From: Chara braunii
Lineage: Eukaryota; Streptophyta; Charophyceae; Charales; Characeae
NCBI GenBank assembly: GCA_003427395.1
Contig: BFEA01000068.1
Span: 3,820,366-3,843,917, forward strand
Reading direction: 5' to 3'
Length of the DNA: 23,552 bases
Every line of letters starts with the position of its first letter. The first letter of the stretch is position 1. Positions 8,691 through 17,500 of this stretch are shown piece by piece. The notes beneath the pieces were generated by a model. It did no database searches. It had not been told where the DNA came from and was given only the letters and a program-made list of their open reading frames with translations. The translations under genes and the position numbers were made by a program.

Positions 8691-9060
8691 TAGGTTACCA
8701 GCCACGTCGCCCGGGTCTTTCTGTTTTTCCGGATGGCCTGATTGTGCAAGGACCAAGGAAGGTCATAGCAAAAAACAAAAATAAAACAAAAACTTTATTA
8801 ATTGACAATACAAAAATCTATTAGAAGAATCTATCCGTGTTAATTAAACTTAACAAAAACAAAATCCGAAAACAAAATATGTAATGCAGAAAAGTAAACT
8901 GAACAACTTTCGCCTCAGGGTCACATCAAAATCTTTACCAAATTTGAAATAAAAAGTAAAGGTAAAAAATAATGTTTATTTTTAGGTTGTTTTTCGGGAA
9001 GCCCCAACGCAAAAAAAAAAAAACAACGAAGTCAAAAAATTCCAAAAAAAAAATATGTTG
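8691..9060. other. AT-rich spacer, nothing recognised
   Basis: The sequence is A/T-rich with A-runs (about 8770-8800 and 9011-9050) and no coding or repeat match elsewhere in the window. Confidence 0.6.
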
Positions 9061-9600
9061 TGTAGAATTGGAATACAAACCAGTGCTGGTCCATCGGATG
9101 GACCGGGGGGGCCTCCTTGGACCGGGAGCCGCCCGGTCGGACCGGTCGGTCCACTGGACCGGCAGGCCCCCGGTTCGAACCAGCGCATTGTGCTGGGAGG
9201 GGGGTACCAGGGATTTTTAGGTGTCCCCGTGCCCACCCGGCCTCAGGGAGGCCGCCGCCACCGCCCAAAAAAAAATCGGGGCCTGTAGGACCCCGCATTT
9301 CGACAAAAATGCGCGGTGGATCTCCACCGCTGATCTTCAGAGATCAGCGGTGGGGATCCACCGCGCGCTTTTGTCGAAATGCGGGCCCCGGTTTTCAAAT
9401 TCGAAAACGTGGCCGATTTTGGCCGCTGATCTGCAGATCGGCGGTCGAAATCGGCTGCATTACGAATTCGAAACGCAGCCTATAGCCATTCGAAACGAGC
9501 GCGTGTGCTCACGCCCGTCGACACCCCGCCTGCATGGGCTACGTGTCGAGGAGGTCGACGTCGCGCTCATTCGAGCGGACGTCGACTTCAAGCTCCAGCC
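9061..9600. repeat. GC-rich chain of consecutive palindromes
   Basis: At least seven inverted repeats follow one another: 9088-9104 (GGTCCAT/ATGGACC, three-base loop); 9180-9196 (CCAGC/GCTGG); 9292-9385 (45-base arms); 9409-9458 (centre CTGCAG); 9454-9479 (centre GAATTC, sharing an arm with the previous one); 9518-9549 (TCGACAC/GTGTCGA); 9551-9589 (GAGGTCGACGTC/GACGTCGACTTC, inner CGCTC/GAGCG). Base composition changes abruptly from the AT-rich sequence before it. Long Pro/Arg-rich open frames across it look incidental. This could be a fold-back or MITE-like element, a recombination-generated array, or the 5' region of an unrecognised element. Confidence 0.75.
9292..9385. repeat. Long near-perfect hairpin, 45-base arms
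   Basis: The left arm 9292-9336 and right arm 9341-9385 match at 42 of 45 positions around a four-base TCAG centre. Nested within it are GGTGGATC/GATCCACC-type pairings. A GGGGCC/GGCCCC pair lies outside, separated on the left by about eight bases. Confidence 0.9.
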
Positions 9601-9961
9601 CCGCCAGCCTGCCATTGCCCCCGCATGAGCCCGCCCTCGGCTTCGCCACTGACATAGCTACGCCGCGCGCCCCCCATCACCACCATACCCATACCGGTAA
9701 GTTTAGGTTTTCTTTTTTCTTTTTGGTTCTCCTTCTTCTTTTCTTCATCTTCTTCTTTTCTTCATCTTTTTCTTTTCTTCGTCTTCTTCTTCTTCGTCTT
9801 CTTCTTCGTCGTCTTCTTCTTTGGCTCCTTCTTCTTCTTTCTTTTTCTTGTTCTTCCTGTTCTCCTTGGTTCTTCTTCTTGTTTCTTGTTCTTTGTCTTC
9901 TTGTTTCTTCTTTTCCTCCCGCCATCATTCTTCTTCTTCGTTGTCATCATTCGCTGGGTTT

Positions 9962-10001
<40 letters not shown>

Positions 10002-10128
10002 GAGAGAGAGAGAGAGTTCTCCACACCCCCTTCTACAGCGCTGTGTCCTCCTCCTCCTCCTCCTCCTCTTCTTCATCTTTCATTGGGTTCTTGGAGCGGA
10101 GGAGAGAGAGAGAGAGAGAGGGGGGGAG
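9600..10128. repeat. CTT-rich and (GA)n low-complexity region before the gap
   Basis: Pyrimidine-rich (CTT)-like sequence runs from about 9705 to 9950, then (GA)n at 9964-10016, then CTC-rich sequence, then a second (GA)n at 10101-10128. The order CTTCTT, CATT-x-GGGTT, TTGGAG, (AG)n occurs twice (ending 10016 and 10128), so the region is an imperfect tandem duplication. Ser/Phe- or Arg/Glu-rich open frames are repeat artefacts. Confidence 0.85.
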
Positions 10129-10808
10129 NNNNNNNNNNNNNNNNNNNNNNNNNNNNNNNNNNNNNNNNNNNNNNNNNNNNNNNNNNNNNNNNNNNNNNNN
10201 NNNNNNNNNNNNNNNNNNNNNNNNNNNNNNNNNNNNNNNNNNNNNNNNNNNNNNNNNNNNNNNNNNNNNNNNNNNNNNNNNNNNNNNNNNNNNNNNNNNN
10301 NNNNNNNNNNNNNNNNNNNNNNNNNNNNNNNNNNNNNNNNNNNNNNNNNNNNNNNNNNNNNNNNNNNNNNNNNNNNNNNNNNNNNNNNNNNNNNNNNNNN
10401 NNNNNNNNNNNNNNNNNNNNNNNNNNNNNNNNNNNNNNNNNNNNNNNNNNNNNNNNNNNNNNNNNNNNNNNNNNNNNNNNNNNNNNNNNNNNNNNNNNNN
10501 NNNNNNNNNNNNNNNNNNNNNNNNNNNNNNNNNNNNNNNNNNNNNNNNNNNNNNNNNNNNNNNNNNNNNNNNNNNNNNNNNNNNNNNNNNNNNNNNNNNN
10601 NNNNNNNNNNNNNNNNNNNNNNNNNNNNNNNNNNNNNNNNNNNNNNNNNNNNNNNNNNNNNNNNNNNNNNNNNNNNNNNNNNNNNNNNNNNNNNNNNNNN
10701 NNNNNNNNNNNNNNNNNNNNNNNNNNNNNNNNNNNNNNNNNNNNNNNNNNNNNNNNNNNNNNNNNNNNNNNNNNNNNNNNNNNNNNNNNNNNNNNNNNNN
10801 NNNNNNNN
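10129..10808. other. Assembly gap, 680 N
   Basis: This is an unsequenced run flanked by (GA)n on the left and a 32-base T tract (10809-10840) on the right. The true length and contents are unknown. Confidence 0.99.
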
Positions 10809-10840
<32 letters not shown>

Positions 10841-10841
<1 letters not shown>

Positions 10842-11080
10842 TCCGGTCGGGCAAGTGGCCCTGGGCTACTCTTGTGGCCTAGGTCAAAGCTCAAAAAATA
10901 AAAAGAAGAATATGGGCTTATAGACCTCAAAAATATCTACAACCCCATTTTATTTTTATTTTTTTTTTAATTTTAGCCCATGAAAAAAAAATTCGCAGAC
11001 CCCGTTGTAATTCCTCTAACGGGCTTTTGACGAGGATTTAACGTCGTTTCAACACGGAACCCGCGTTCAATCAACTTTTT
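10841..11080. other. Short GTCCGG island and AT-rich spacer
   Basis: The segment starts GTCCGGTCGGGCAAGTGGCC directly after the T tract. AT-rich sequence follows, then CTAACGGGCTTTTGACGAGG, AACGTCG and CCCGCGTTCAAT, which resemble the sequence at the broken end of LINE-A piece 2. No coding sequence was recognised. Confidence 0.5.
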
Positions 11081-13615
11081 CACGCACAAAGTCAAGAGTT
11101 GTTAACTCTTCTTTACAAAAAGATGGATAAAACTAACATTTGTAACTATCATCCTTTTATCCTCTTGACAGTAGTTTATAAACTGAGTGAAAAAATTCGC
11201 TAATAGACTAACCAAGGTCATTGTTGAAATTATTCATCCAGCTCAGAGTGGGTTCATTACACGAAGGAATATTCAGGATAACATACTGTTCGTTAATGAG
11301 ATGGTTAGGTTATCACGTCAATCTAAACATAATGTAGCCTTCATATTTATAGATTTTGAGAAAACTTACAATGATGTGGACTGGTTATTTCTAAATAAAT
11401 GTCTAGAAAATTTTAACTTCGGTTCAAGTTTTAGAAGGATCGTGAAAATACTGCATAGGAATGCTACAACAAGGGTGATGGTAAACGGTAATGTACCCCC
11501 CCCAATATCCTTACAGAGATCAGTAAGGCAGAGACACTCAATTGCCCCCTTTCTTTTTGTCATAATTACAGAGACCTCAGCAGCTAATCATAGATAACAC
11601 AAAGACATTAAAAAAATTCAAGTATCGTCTATTCCAAAGGAAACCATTCTTGTTTGCTCTCTTTGCTGATGATTTATCCCTTATGGTCAAAACATCCAAA
11701 AACAATTTAGAAGCGATAAGCAGTCTAATGCATAGATTTTGTAGACTGTTTGATATGAGAGTTATTGGGGTAACAAGACTCTGGGTTGGTGGATTCATCA
11801 CCAAGGAGAAAGACCTCCTGAACGTCCCTCATTAAAATGGTTATCTTTGGACACTCTCATTAGGGTAATGGGTATCTTTTTTTTTGCGGCAGGAAAAACA
11901 TCAATTAACAATAAGTGTATAGTCAAACAAGCGTATGTTAAGCTGAAGATTTAAAAGGGTAAGCATACCTCTCTCTTTGGTCGTACTTTTGTGATTGCGG
12001 CAGGAAAAACATCAATTAACAATCAGTGTATAGTCAAACAAGCGTATGTTAAGCTGAAGATTTAAAAGGGTAAGCATACCCTCTCTCTTTGGTCGTCCTT
12101 TTGTGATTATTAACGTGGTTTTAGCCTCGATCAGGTACAAATCAGCAATATGAGCGTTGAATAATAAAGTTTTAAAGGATCTGCAACGTCAACTACCAAT
12201 CTTTCTACGGAGAGGGAATCATGAGTTCAATAAGGTAACTAGCAGGGTAGCATGGCAATCAGTGATACAACCTAAGTCTAGAGGAGGGTTGAGCATCATT
12301 TATCCTTCTTTACAGTCTATGGCCTTATCAATTCAATGCATCAAATGCCTACTTTTTAATCTTGAGAACCCTTCGTGTGTGTTGGCATGAGACCAGATCA
12401 TACGTCTAGCCCCGATGATATCTGACAACGTAGATCCTATGATGTGGCTAGAAAATAGGTCTTGACCCCTTCAAAGAGGAGCGGTAAGCGAACCGTTAGA
12501 CCAATATGTATCAGATAAGAGGGCGGCGAGAGTGAATTTACATAATGATTCGTTTTGAACTAACCTCATCAAAACATTGAGGAGATTGTCACTAACAAAC
12601 CGAAATCCTCCTGATAGATGAGAGGAGGTATGTCAACAACCACGTTTTGATAACAGTTTTCTCAAAGATCCCAAGGGATGTGTCTTTCACTGTACAGATT
12701 CCCCCTGGTTGGAATGAGTTAAAAATTGTATTGTTACGGTAAAGGACATTTGAAACAGTGAAAAAAAAAAAGTGCATTATCCCTTCACAGTTACAGACCC
12801 ACATTAGGTATTCTCAACATTTTGAAAGAGTTTTATAAGATTTTATTGGCTTGATATCTTTGGATTGGGTAAGGATTTTCAAAAAGGGACCTAAGTTATT
12901 GGAAAGTGAGTGGGTTGCTATAAAAGATCATTCAAATATCTTTAGGTAGTATTATTGTAGTTTTGAAGAATGAGGAGACTATCCTCACTACCTATGAAAT
13001 AGATACTAATCACATGGTTATAATCAAGGACCAGAATAGTATAAGGAGGGTGGCAAAAGATAAGGTTTTCAGGATCAAAGTATTGAGACACAAAGATAAA
13101 TGAAGAGTTTTTAACTCTAATACACCCATAAGTCGTCTGACCCGTGATCCTGCTAATTGAAAGCGGTATAACGCAAGAAGGAAAGAAAGAATGTATTTTT
13201 GTGCTCTTCACACATTGTCAGTGAAATCCACTTATAGGATGCTTCGCCCTAACATTGATTTAAAAGACAAGGTATAAGAAAGATGGATAAGGCATCTTAA
13301 TGTTAACAAAGAATCATTAAGAAAAGTAAAATGGTTAAGATCAAAGTTAAACCTGCAAAAGTGGCTTCACTACAATGGCAAATAGAGTATAGGTGTCTAC
13401 CTACGAATGACTGGCTTACAGACAGGTCGACATTCGAACAAAGGGGAAAAACATTTTCCTGATGTAAATTTTGTAAGTTTGTGTTTTCATCCAAGTTAAT
13501 TCCTCAGACAATTGAGCATGTTTTTCTTCAGTCTCCTGGGGCCATTTGGCTTTGAAGGTGGTGGGACCATATCTGGTCTAATCTTGATATAGAAATTCAG
13601 TGGTCATGAGACTGG
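11080..13615 (+). pseudogene. LINE-A piece 3: RT core to C-terminal zinc ribbon (decayed ORF2)
   Basis: RT blocks in order: LLYKKMDKTNICNYHPF (about 11110); AQSGFITRRNIQDNILFV (about 11240); FIFIDFEKTYNDVDW with catalytic Asp at 11352-11354; SVRQRHSIAPFLF (about 11520), where VRQG-C-PLSP is usual, so Gly and Cys are lost; and LFADDLSLMV with catalytic Asp pair at 11668-11673 in a new frame. Later come a SRVAWQSVIQPKSRGGLSI block (about 12240-12295), an IEYRCLPTNDWLTDRSTFEQ block (about 13385-13440) and a zinc-ribbon-like CKFC with IEHVFLQSPGA (13465-13545), where the usual third Cys is Ser. Many stops and frame changes occur, along with an internal 112-base duplication. The protein begins where the minus-strand piece at 4215-4750 leaves off. 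Confidence 0.88.
11886..12108 (+). repeat. Tandem duplication, about 112 bases, inside LINE-A
   Basis: Units 11886-11996 and 11997-12108 begin GCGGCAGGAAAAACATC and end TTTTGTGATT. I see two substitutions and one single-base insertion between them. Both copies contain the same stops, so the duplication arose after the LINE had already decayed. Confidence 0.92.
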
Positions 13616-13620
13616 AAAAC

Positions 13621-13700
13621 TTTTTTTTTTTTTTTTTTTTTCACCTGGGTGCTCCGGTCTATTGGTGGGGAGCAGCACCTGCTGGAAAGCGGGTCCAGCG
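13621..13700 (-). repeat. Poly-T plus shared terminal module (copy 2, inverted)
   Basis: A T21 tract (13621-13641) is followed by 13651-13700, which is the reverse complement of the module at 3433-3482 and 15559-15607: on the minus strand GCTGGACCCGCTTTCCAGC, then TGCTGCTCCCCACCAATAG. The GCTGG/CCAGC part can form a small stem-loop. On the minus strand the module is followed by an A tail, so here it looks like the 3' end of a retroposon, possibly of the minus-strand LINE that follows. Confidence 0.6.
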
Positions 13701-14870
13701 TCCCATTGTACATTCAAAGTCCTGTCAGCATTGCCCTATACCCAAGGGATTAACTACGCAGGTTTGATAATAAGAATGCTTCACAAACAAAGAGTCGCCT
13801 CTTCAGTCTGCACTAGACCGCCAATTCACTTATATTACCCTAGCAGCTTCTTCCTGTTTCCTCTGACTACTGCTATGTATCTGCCCTGAATCACCCCGTT
13901 CAATCTGCGCCATACTATTCCATATCCACTATTGTCAGCTGGTGGGGCGGGAAGGGATCGGGAAATTCTATAGATGGTTGCAGTGAGATCTTTTGGCCCG
14001 CAGTAGTCTAGTCTTTGAAGCAGATATGATAGTCTCTCCTGAATTTCTCCTGGTCACATTCATGAGCGGGTTTGCCTTCCCATCTAACAGATGCAATCCA
14101 GCCCCCGTTCTCACTGTCCAACCAGTCTCCAAAAATTTGGTAAATTGCTTGTGTTATGTCCTGTGCTGAATGAAATAAAAGAGTTGGTTTTTAACTTTTT
14201 GTTAGTCTACGATGAGTTATTGTTGAATATATTGCCTTATCATATCCGTTGCCTCTTCCCTAGCTATGTGAACACCCTCAATAGCATGTATACAACATTT
14301 TCTCCAGAGGGTTCACATAACCGCTCTCCTCCCTAACTTGAACATGTTGTTTTCAAAAGTATTGTCAATGAGGGAGGACCATGTCTCAGATAATATGACC
14401 CTCCAATCACATGGCCAATTGGACTTAGTGCCCAACAAGGTCCGGATCCTATCCCACCATTGCAATGTAAGAACTGCCCCTGGACACTGCATGAATATGT
14501 GCTCTATGGTTTCTGAAATTCTACAAGGGCGAAACAGTGTGGCACGATTTACACCACGGTAACGCCAGCCCCTTCTGCTCTAGATATGTACGATCTATCA
14601 ACCAGTCACTGGTGGGAAGGCAACAGTATTCTATATGTCACTGCAGTAAGGCCATCTCCGCTGGCCTAGACCTTGTGGCGGTGAACCATCGGATAGGGCG
14701 GATTGCCTCAATCCCTACATTCAAATGAGACCTCCATCGAGCCTTCACCGTTTCTTTTATGTTCCTGGTCCCCTGATTCTATTGACGAGTTCTCACGAAA
14801 CTTGTACAACATGGGTAGGAGAGCGATACTATGGGCCATATGGTTGAGAAGATGTACCCCCACCCAACCC
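13701..14870 (-). pseudogene. Second LINE-A copy: C-terminal zinc-ribbon part, minus strand
   Basis: Read on the minus strand from about 14740: RWRSHLNVGIEAIRPIRWF, then IEYCCLPTSDWLIDRTYLEQ, then WCKSC, then (after a frame change) an IEHIFMQCPGA-like block, then QWWDRIRTLLGTKSNWPCDW. The first blocks match LINE-A piece 3 (RHLNV; IEYRCLPTNDWLTDRSTFEQ; CKFC; IEHVFLQSPGA), so both belong to one family. This copy keeps the zinc-ribbon Cys that the other copy has changed to Ser. Downstream (14400 to 13700 on the minus strand) is C-terminal and 3' untranslated sequence without a recognised domain. RT and endonuclease parts are absent: 5' truncated, as is usual for LINEs. Confidence 0.78.
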
Positions 14871-14871
14871 C

Positions 14872-14990
14872 CCGTTTTTTTTGTTTTTTTTTTTTGGGTC
14901 CAGACATTTTTGCACCCCGGGGACCGGACCGGTCCTGACACTGGTCCGGAAGACAGTCCGGAAGTGTCCGGTGTCCGGGTCCAGGGTTAC
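14872..14990. repeat. T-rich tract and GGACCGG island
   Basis: A T-rich run (14872-14895) is followed by a GC-rich island bounded by direct repeats GGGTCCAG (14896-14903 and 14977-14984). It contains GGACCGGTCC and the hairpin CCGGACC/GGTCCGG (14924-14930 with 14943-14949). Similar GGTCC/GGACCGG sequence follows A/T-rich sequence at 9080-9180 and a T tract at 10841. Confidence 0.6.
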
Positions 14991-14991
14991 C

Positions 14992-15324
14992 ATGATACAA
15001 ACTGACATCATTATAAAATGGGAGCAGCATAAGGAAAAAGTTCATTTTGTATCCTCACGAAAAGAAATCCTTCAGCCCATTCAACGATTCAACCAATGCT
15101 GGCTAGGGGGAACCCATGGGAGAAAGTTGGGGAAGGTTAAATGGGAACGGGCAATGAGAGGTGAAGAGGAAGAACTGAGTCGGGATTATAGTCTTGCTTT
15201 TAATGATTGGACTATGGTCAACCCAGCAATCCCTGTACGACCAGTATCGGATTTTCCAGAACCCTTTTCCCTCTCGGCGTTGAGTATGGTCCCAAGGGCC
15301 TCGTTTGGGTACAAATTAATTTGA
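14992..15324 (+). other. Unrecognised open frame, 110 codons
   Basis: An ATG at 14992 opens a frame to 15324. The product is mixed in composition (blocks such as QRFNQCWLGGTHGRKLGKVK and FNDWTMVNPAIPVRPVSDFP), without low complexity, signal peptide or membrane segment. It resembles no family I can name. It sits between a GGACCGG island and a poly-T-bounded repeat, with no promoter or neighbour suggesting a role. It could be an exon remnant, a fragment of an unrecognised transposon, or chance. Confidence 0.2.
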
Positions 15325-15431
15325 GACTAGTTGAATGGCTTGAAACGAGTGTATCGAGTTGAATGGGTGGAAAATATTATATTTCCTGTACTTCCTGTAA
15401 ATAAGGATTGGTAGATAGGGAGGAAATAGTG

Positions 15432-15630
15432 TTTTTTTTTTTTTTTTTTTTTTTTTTTTTGATGTTTGTTTTGATCTGGCACCCCAATGGGGTGAAGAGG
15501 CACATCTCTGTCAAACTCTATGGTCATATCAGACATAGCATTCATGTACTCAAGGATTGCTGGACCCGGTTCCCAGCAGGTCCAGCTCCCCACCAATAGA
15601 TGGAGCCTTAATAAAAAATAAAAAAAAGTA
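15432..15630. repeat. Homopolymer-bounded short repeat with shared module (copy 3)
   Basis: A T29 tract (15432-15460) begins the element. The module lies at 15559-15607 (GCTGGACCCGGTTCCCAGC hairpin, then CTCCCCACCAATAGATGGAG), followed by A-rich sequence to about 15630. Outside the module it does not resemble the 3210-3570 copy. Confidence 0.55.
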
Positions 15631-15720
15631 AAATATCAACAACTCCACAGCGTCCACGCCAGATCAGCAGGGACACAGTCCTATTTGCTTTATTCTTCGT
15701 TGCTTGAAAATCAGCATTTT

Positions 15721-15905
15721 GCTGACTGACCTGGCTCAGTCAGTAGGCCTATCAACTGAACTCTTGAAATACAGACCTGAGTTCGAACTCCCCTGGAAGC
15801 AGAGTGAAAGCAAATGTAACAATTCTGAGTTACCTAGGGCCGGTCAGTTCGATGATGATATCTCAAGTCCGTCGCCCTTTCTGAGAAAGAAAAAAAAAGA
15901 AGGGA
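15721..15905 (+). mobile_element. tRNA-derived SINE, copy 1
   Basis: The A box is CTGGCTCAGTCAGTAGG (15731-15747) and the B box GAGTTCGAACTCC (15779-15791). The body contains GGTCAGTTCGATGATGATAT and ATCTCAAG, and it closes with an A-rich tail (15888-15899). The same order and body motifs recur at 21946-22107. It is non-coding, mobilised in trans by a LINE; the Pol III boxes are well kept. Confidence 0.85.
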
Positions 15906-16063
15906 CAGAAGAAAAATTAGCATTTTTCATTGATTTTTGCCTGCAAAGAAAAGAAAGGAGAAAAAAGACAGTTCTTCTCCAGGGTACCACCAGAATTACT
16001 TGCCTGAAGCTCCATCCGGCCAAGCCTGAGGTGTCAGGCTGCTGATTATGAATTGTATTATGT

Positions 16064-16136
16064 ATATGAACCATGTTTCCAGTTCATTGTTACTCAAAAT
16101 ATATGAACCATGTTTCCAGTTCATTGTTGCTCAAAA
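16064..16136 (+). repeat. Two-copy tandem repeat, 37-base period
   Basis: ATATGAACCATGTTTCCAGT begins at 16064 and at 16101; the copies differ at one position (TTACTC versus TTGCTC). Confidence 0.9.
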
Positions 16137-16158
16137 AGAGTGATATGTTTGTACTTAC

Positions 16159-16161
<3 letters not shown>

Positions 16162-16235
<74 letters not shown>
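16162..16235. repeat. (CT)n microsatellite
   Basis: A pure CT tract of about 74 bases. Confidence 0.98.
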
Positions 16236-16238
<3 letters not shown>

Positions 16239-16755
16239 CAACCCAGTGAGCCATGACCCCCCCAGCACTGTCCTCGATTCACACATTCCACAAGAAATTG
16301 GTGATGGTGGATAGTCGATGGTCGTATCAGTCCTGCACAACTCGGAATTTCGGTTGCTTGAATGGTTGGAACTTGGAATTTTTGGGGGAGGTATGTGTGC
16401 ACAGTTTTATTTTATGTTTTTAACCTTTAAATGGGTGACGGGCCCTTCCCCTAGTTGGGATGGACATGTTCATGCGTCCACCATCTATACACCCCATAGG
16501 GCCCATTCCAAGGTCGAAGAAATGTCCACATGTCCTACAACAATGGTCCCGAACAGGCCCAAAACTAAAAATGTTGAATATCAGTCCGACCTGCCCCTCA
16601 CCCCTATGAACTTAAAGCACCATGTACGGACAAAGGTGATGGGAAAAGGAACTGGTGGTTGAAAACACCAGCGCAGCAGACCCATTTTTGTCGAACCTAC
16701 GCTTTTTGCCCCCAACGAGTCAGTCTCTTCCAGCAGTTAGTAGTTCTGGATGCAT
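16236..16755. other. Unique-looking non-coding stretch
   Basis: No gene or repeat was recognised. A 114-codon open frame at 16318-16662 has no family resemblance. Confidence 0.5.
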
Positions 16756-16759
16756 GCTT

Positions 16760-16860
16760 TCTGGCCTCAGGGCAATCTATCCACACACGGAATCGAACCA
16801 GCACCGTTAGCTACAAGAGCCAAGTCTCTTAAACCACCAGACACACATACAGGCACACAC

Positions 16861-16929
<69 letters not shown>

Positions 16930-16930
16930 N

Positions 16931-17020
<90 letters not shown>

Positions 17021-17040
17021 ACCAGCACCGCTAGACACAA
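16760..17040 (-). mobile_element. tRNA-like SINE on the minus strand, interrupted by (CT)n
   Basis: Read on the minus strand, 16850-16770 gives CTGGTGGTTTAAGAGACTTG (A-box region) and GGTGCTGGTTCGATTCCGTG (consensus B box GGTTCGATTCC). On the other side of the 153-base CT tract, 17018-17040 repeats the inner part (CTTGTGTCTAGCGGTGCTGG on the minus strand, against CTTGTAGCTAACGGTGCTGG). Either two copies flank the microsatellite, or one element was partly duplicated around it. Confidence 0.55.
16864..17016. repeat. (CT)n microsatellite with one N
   Basis: CT tract of about 153 bases with a single undetermined base at 16930, where two tracts may have been joined in assembly. Confidence 0.98.
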
Positions 17041-17500
17041 GAACTACCAGTACTTCAGAGACACTTTTCTCCAGGGCTGGAAACGCTCCGCGCGCCAAAG
17101 GAAAACAAACCAGCGCGCGCCTCCTTTTGGCTGATGCGCAGCAGCCACTTTGCTCCGGAGGCCGAGCCCCGAAAGTTGCACCAGCATGCAAGCCGCATAT
17201 TTTATTCTTTGGCTAGGAAACTCACAAGGTGGTTTAACCACTACAGCCAAGACAAGGTATTTAAAAGTGGAACCATACCATGACAGTGTGCTTAAAAGTG
17301 GAATCATACCATGACACGGTGTCCTACTCACACACACAACACGGGCGCAGCAACTCTCACACACTTACAAGTTCGCGCCAATCCAACACGTGACCCCAAC
17401 AGCTCAATTGCACAGTCAATCACACTGTGGACTTTAAAATACCCACAGGTTTCACGGGAGCTTCAAGCGTTGTTAAAGGTCCATACACAGTTGGAAAGGT
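17041..17500. other. Spacer before LINE-B, with 31-base tandem duplication
   Basis: GC-rich sequence (17080-17190, several GCGCGC) is followed by a tandem pair starting TTAAAAGTGGAA at 17261 and 17292, each with ATACCATGACA. It may be the LINE-B 5' untranslated region; no gene was recognised. Confidence 0.45.

Noticed and set aside
9688-9700. 5' splice-site-like CCGGTAAGT after an open frame
   Set aside because: A short match only. The upstream frame runs through palindromes and a pyrimidine-rich repeat follows, so there is no evidence for an exon.
9534-10930. Long open frames on both strands running through the gap
   Set aside because: They cross 680 undetermined bases and consist of CTT, GA and T-tract translations (Ser/Phe, Arg/Glu, Lys).
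16155-17040. Arg-Glu and Ser-Leu repeat open frames
   Set aside because: They are translation of (CT)n tracts; the same applies at 23171-23392.
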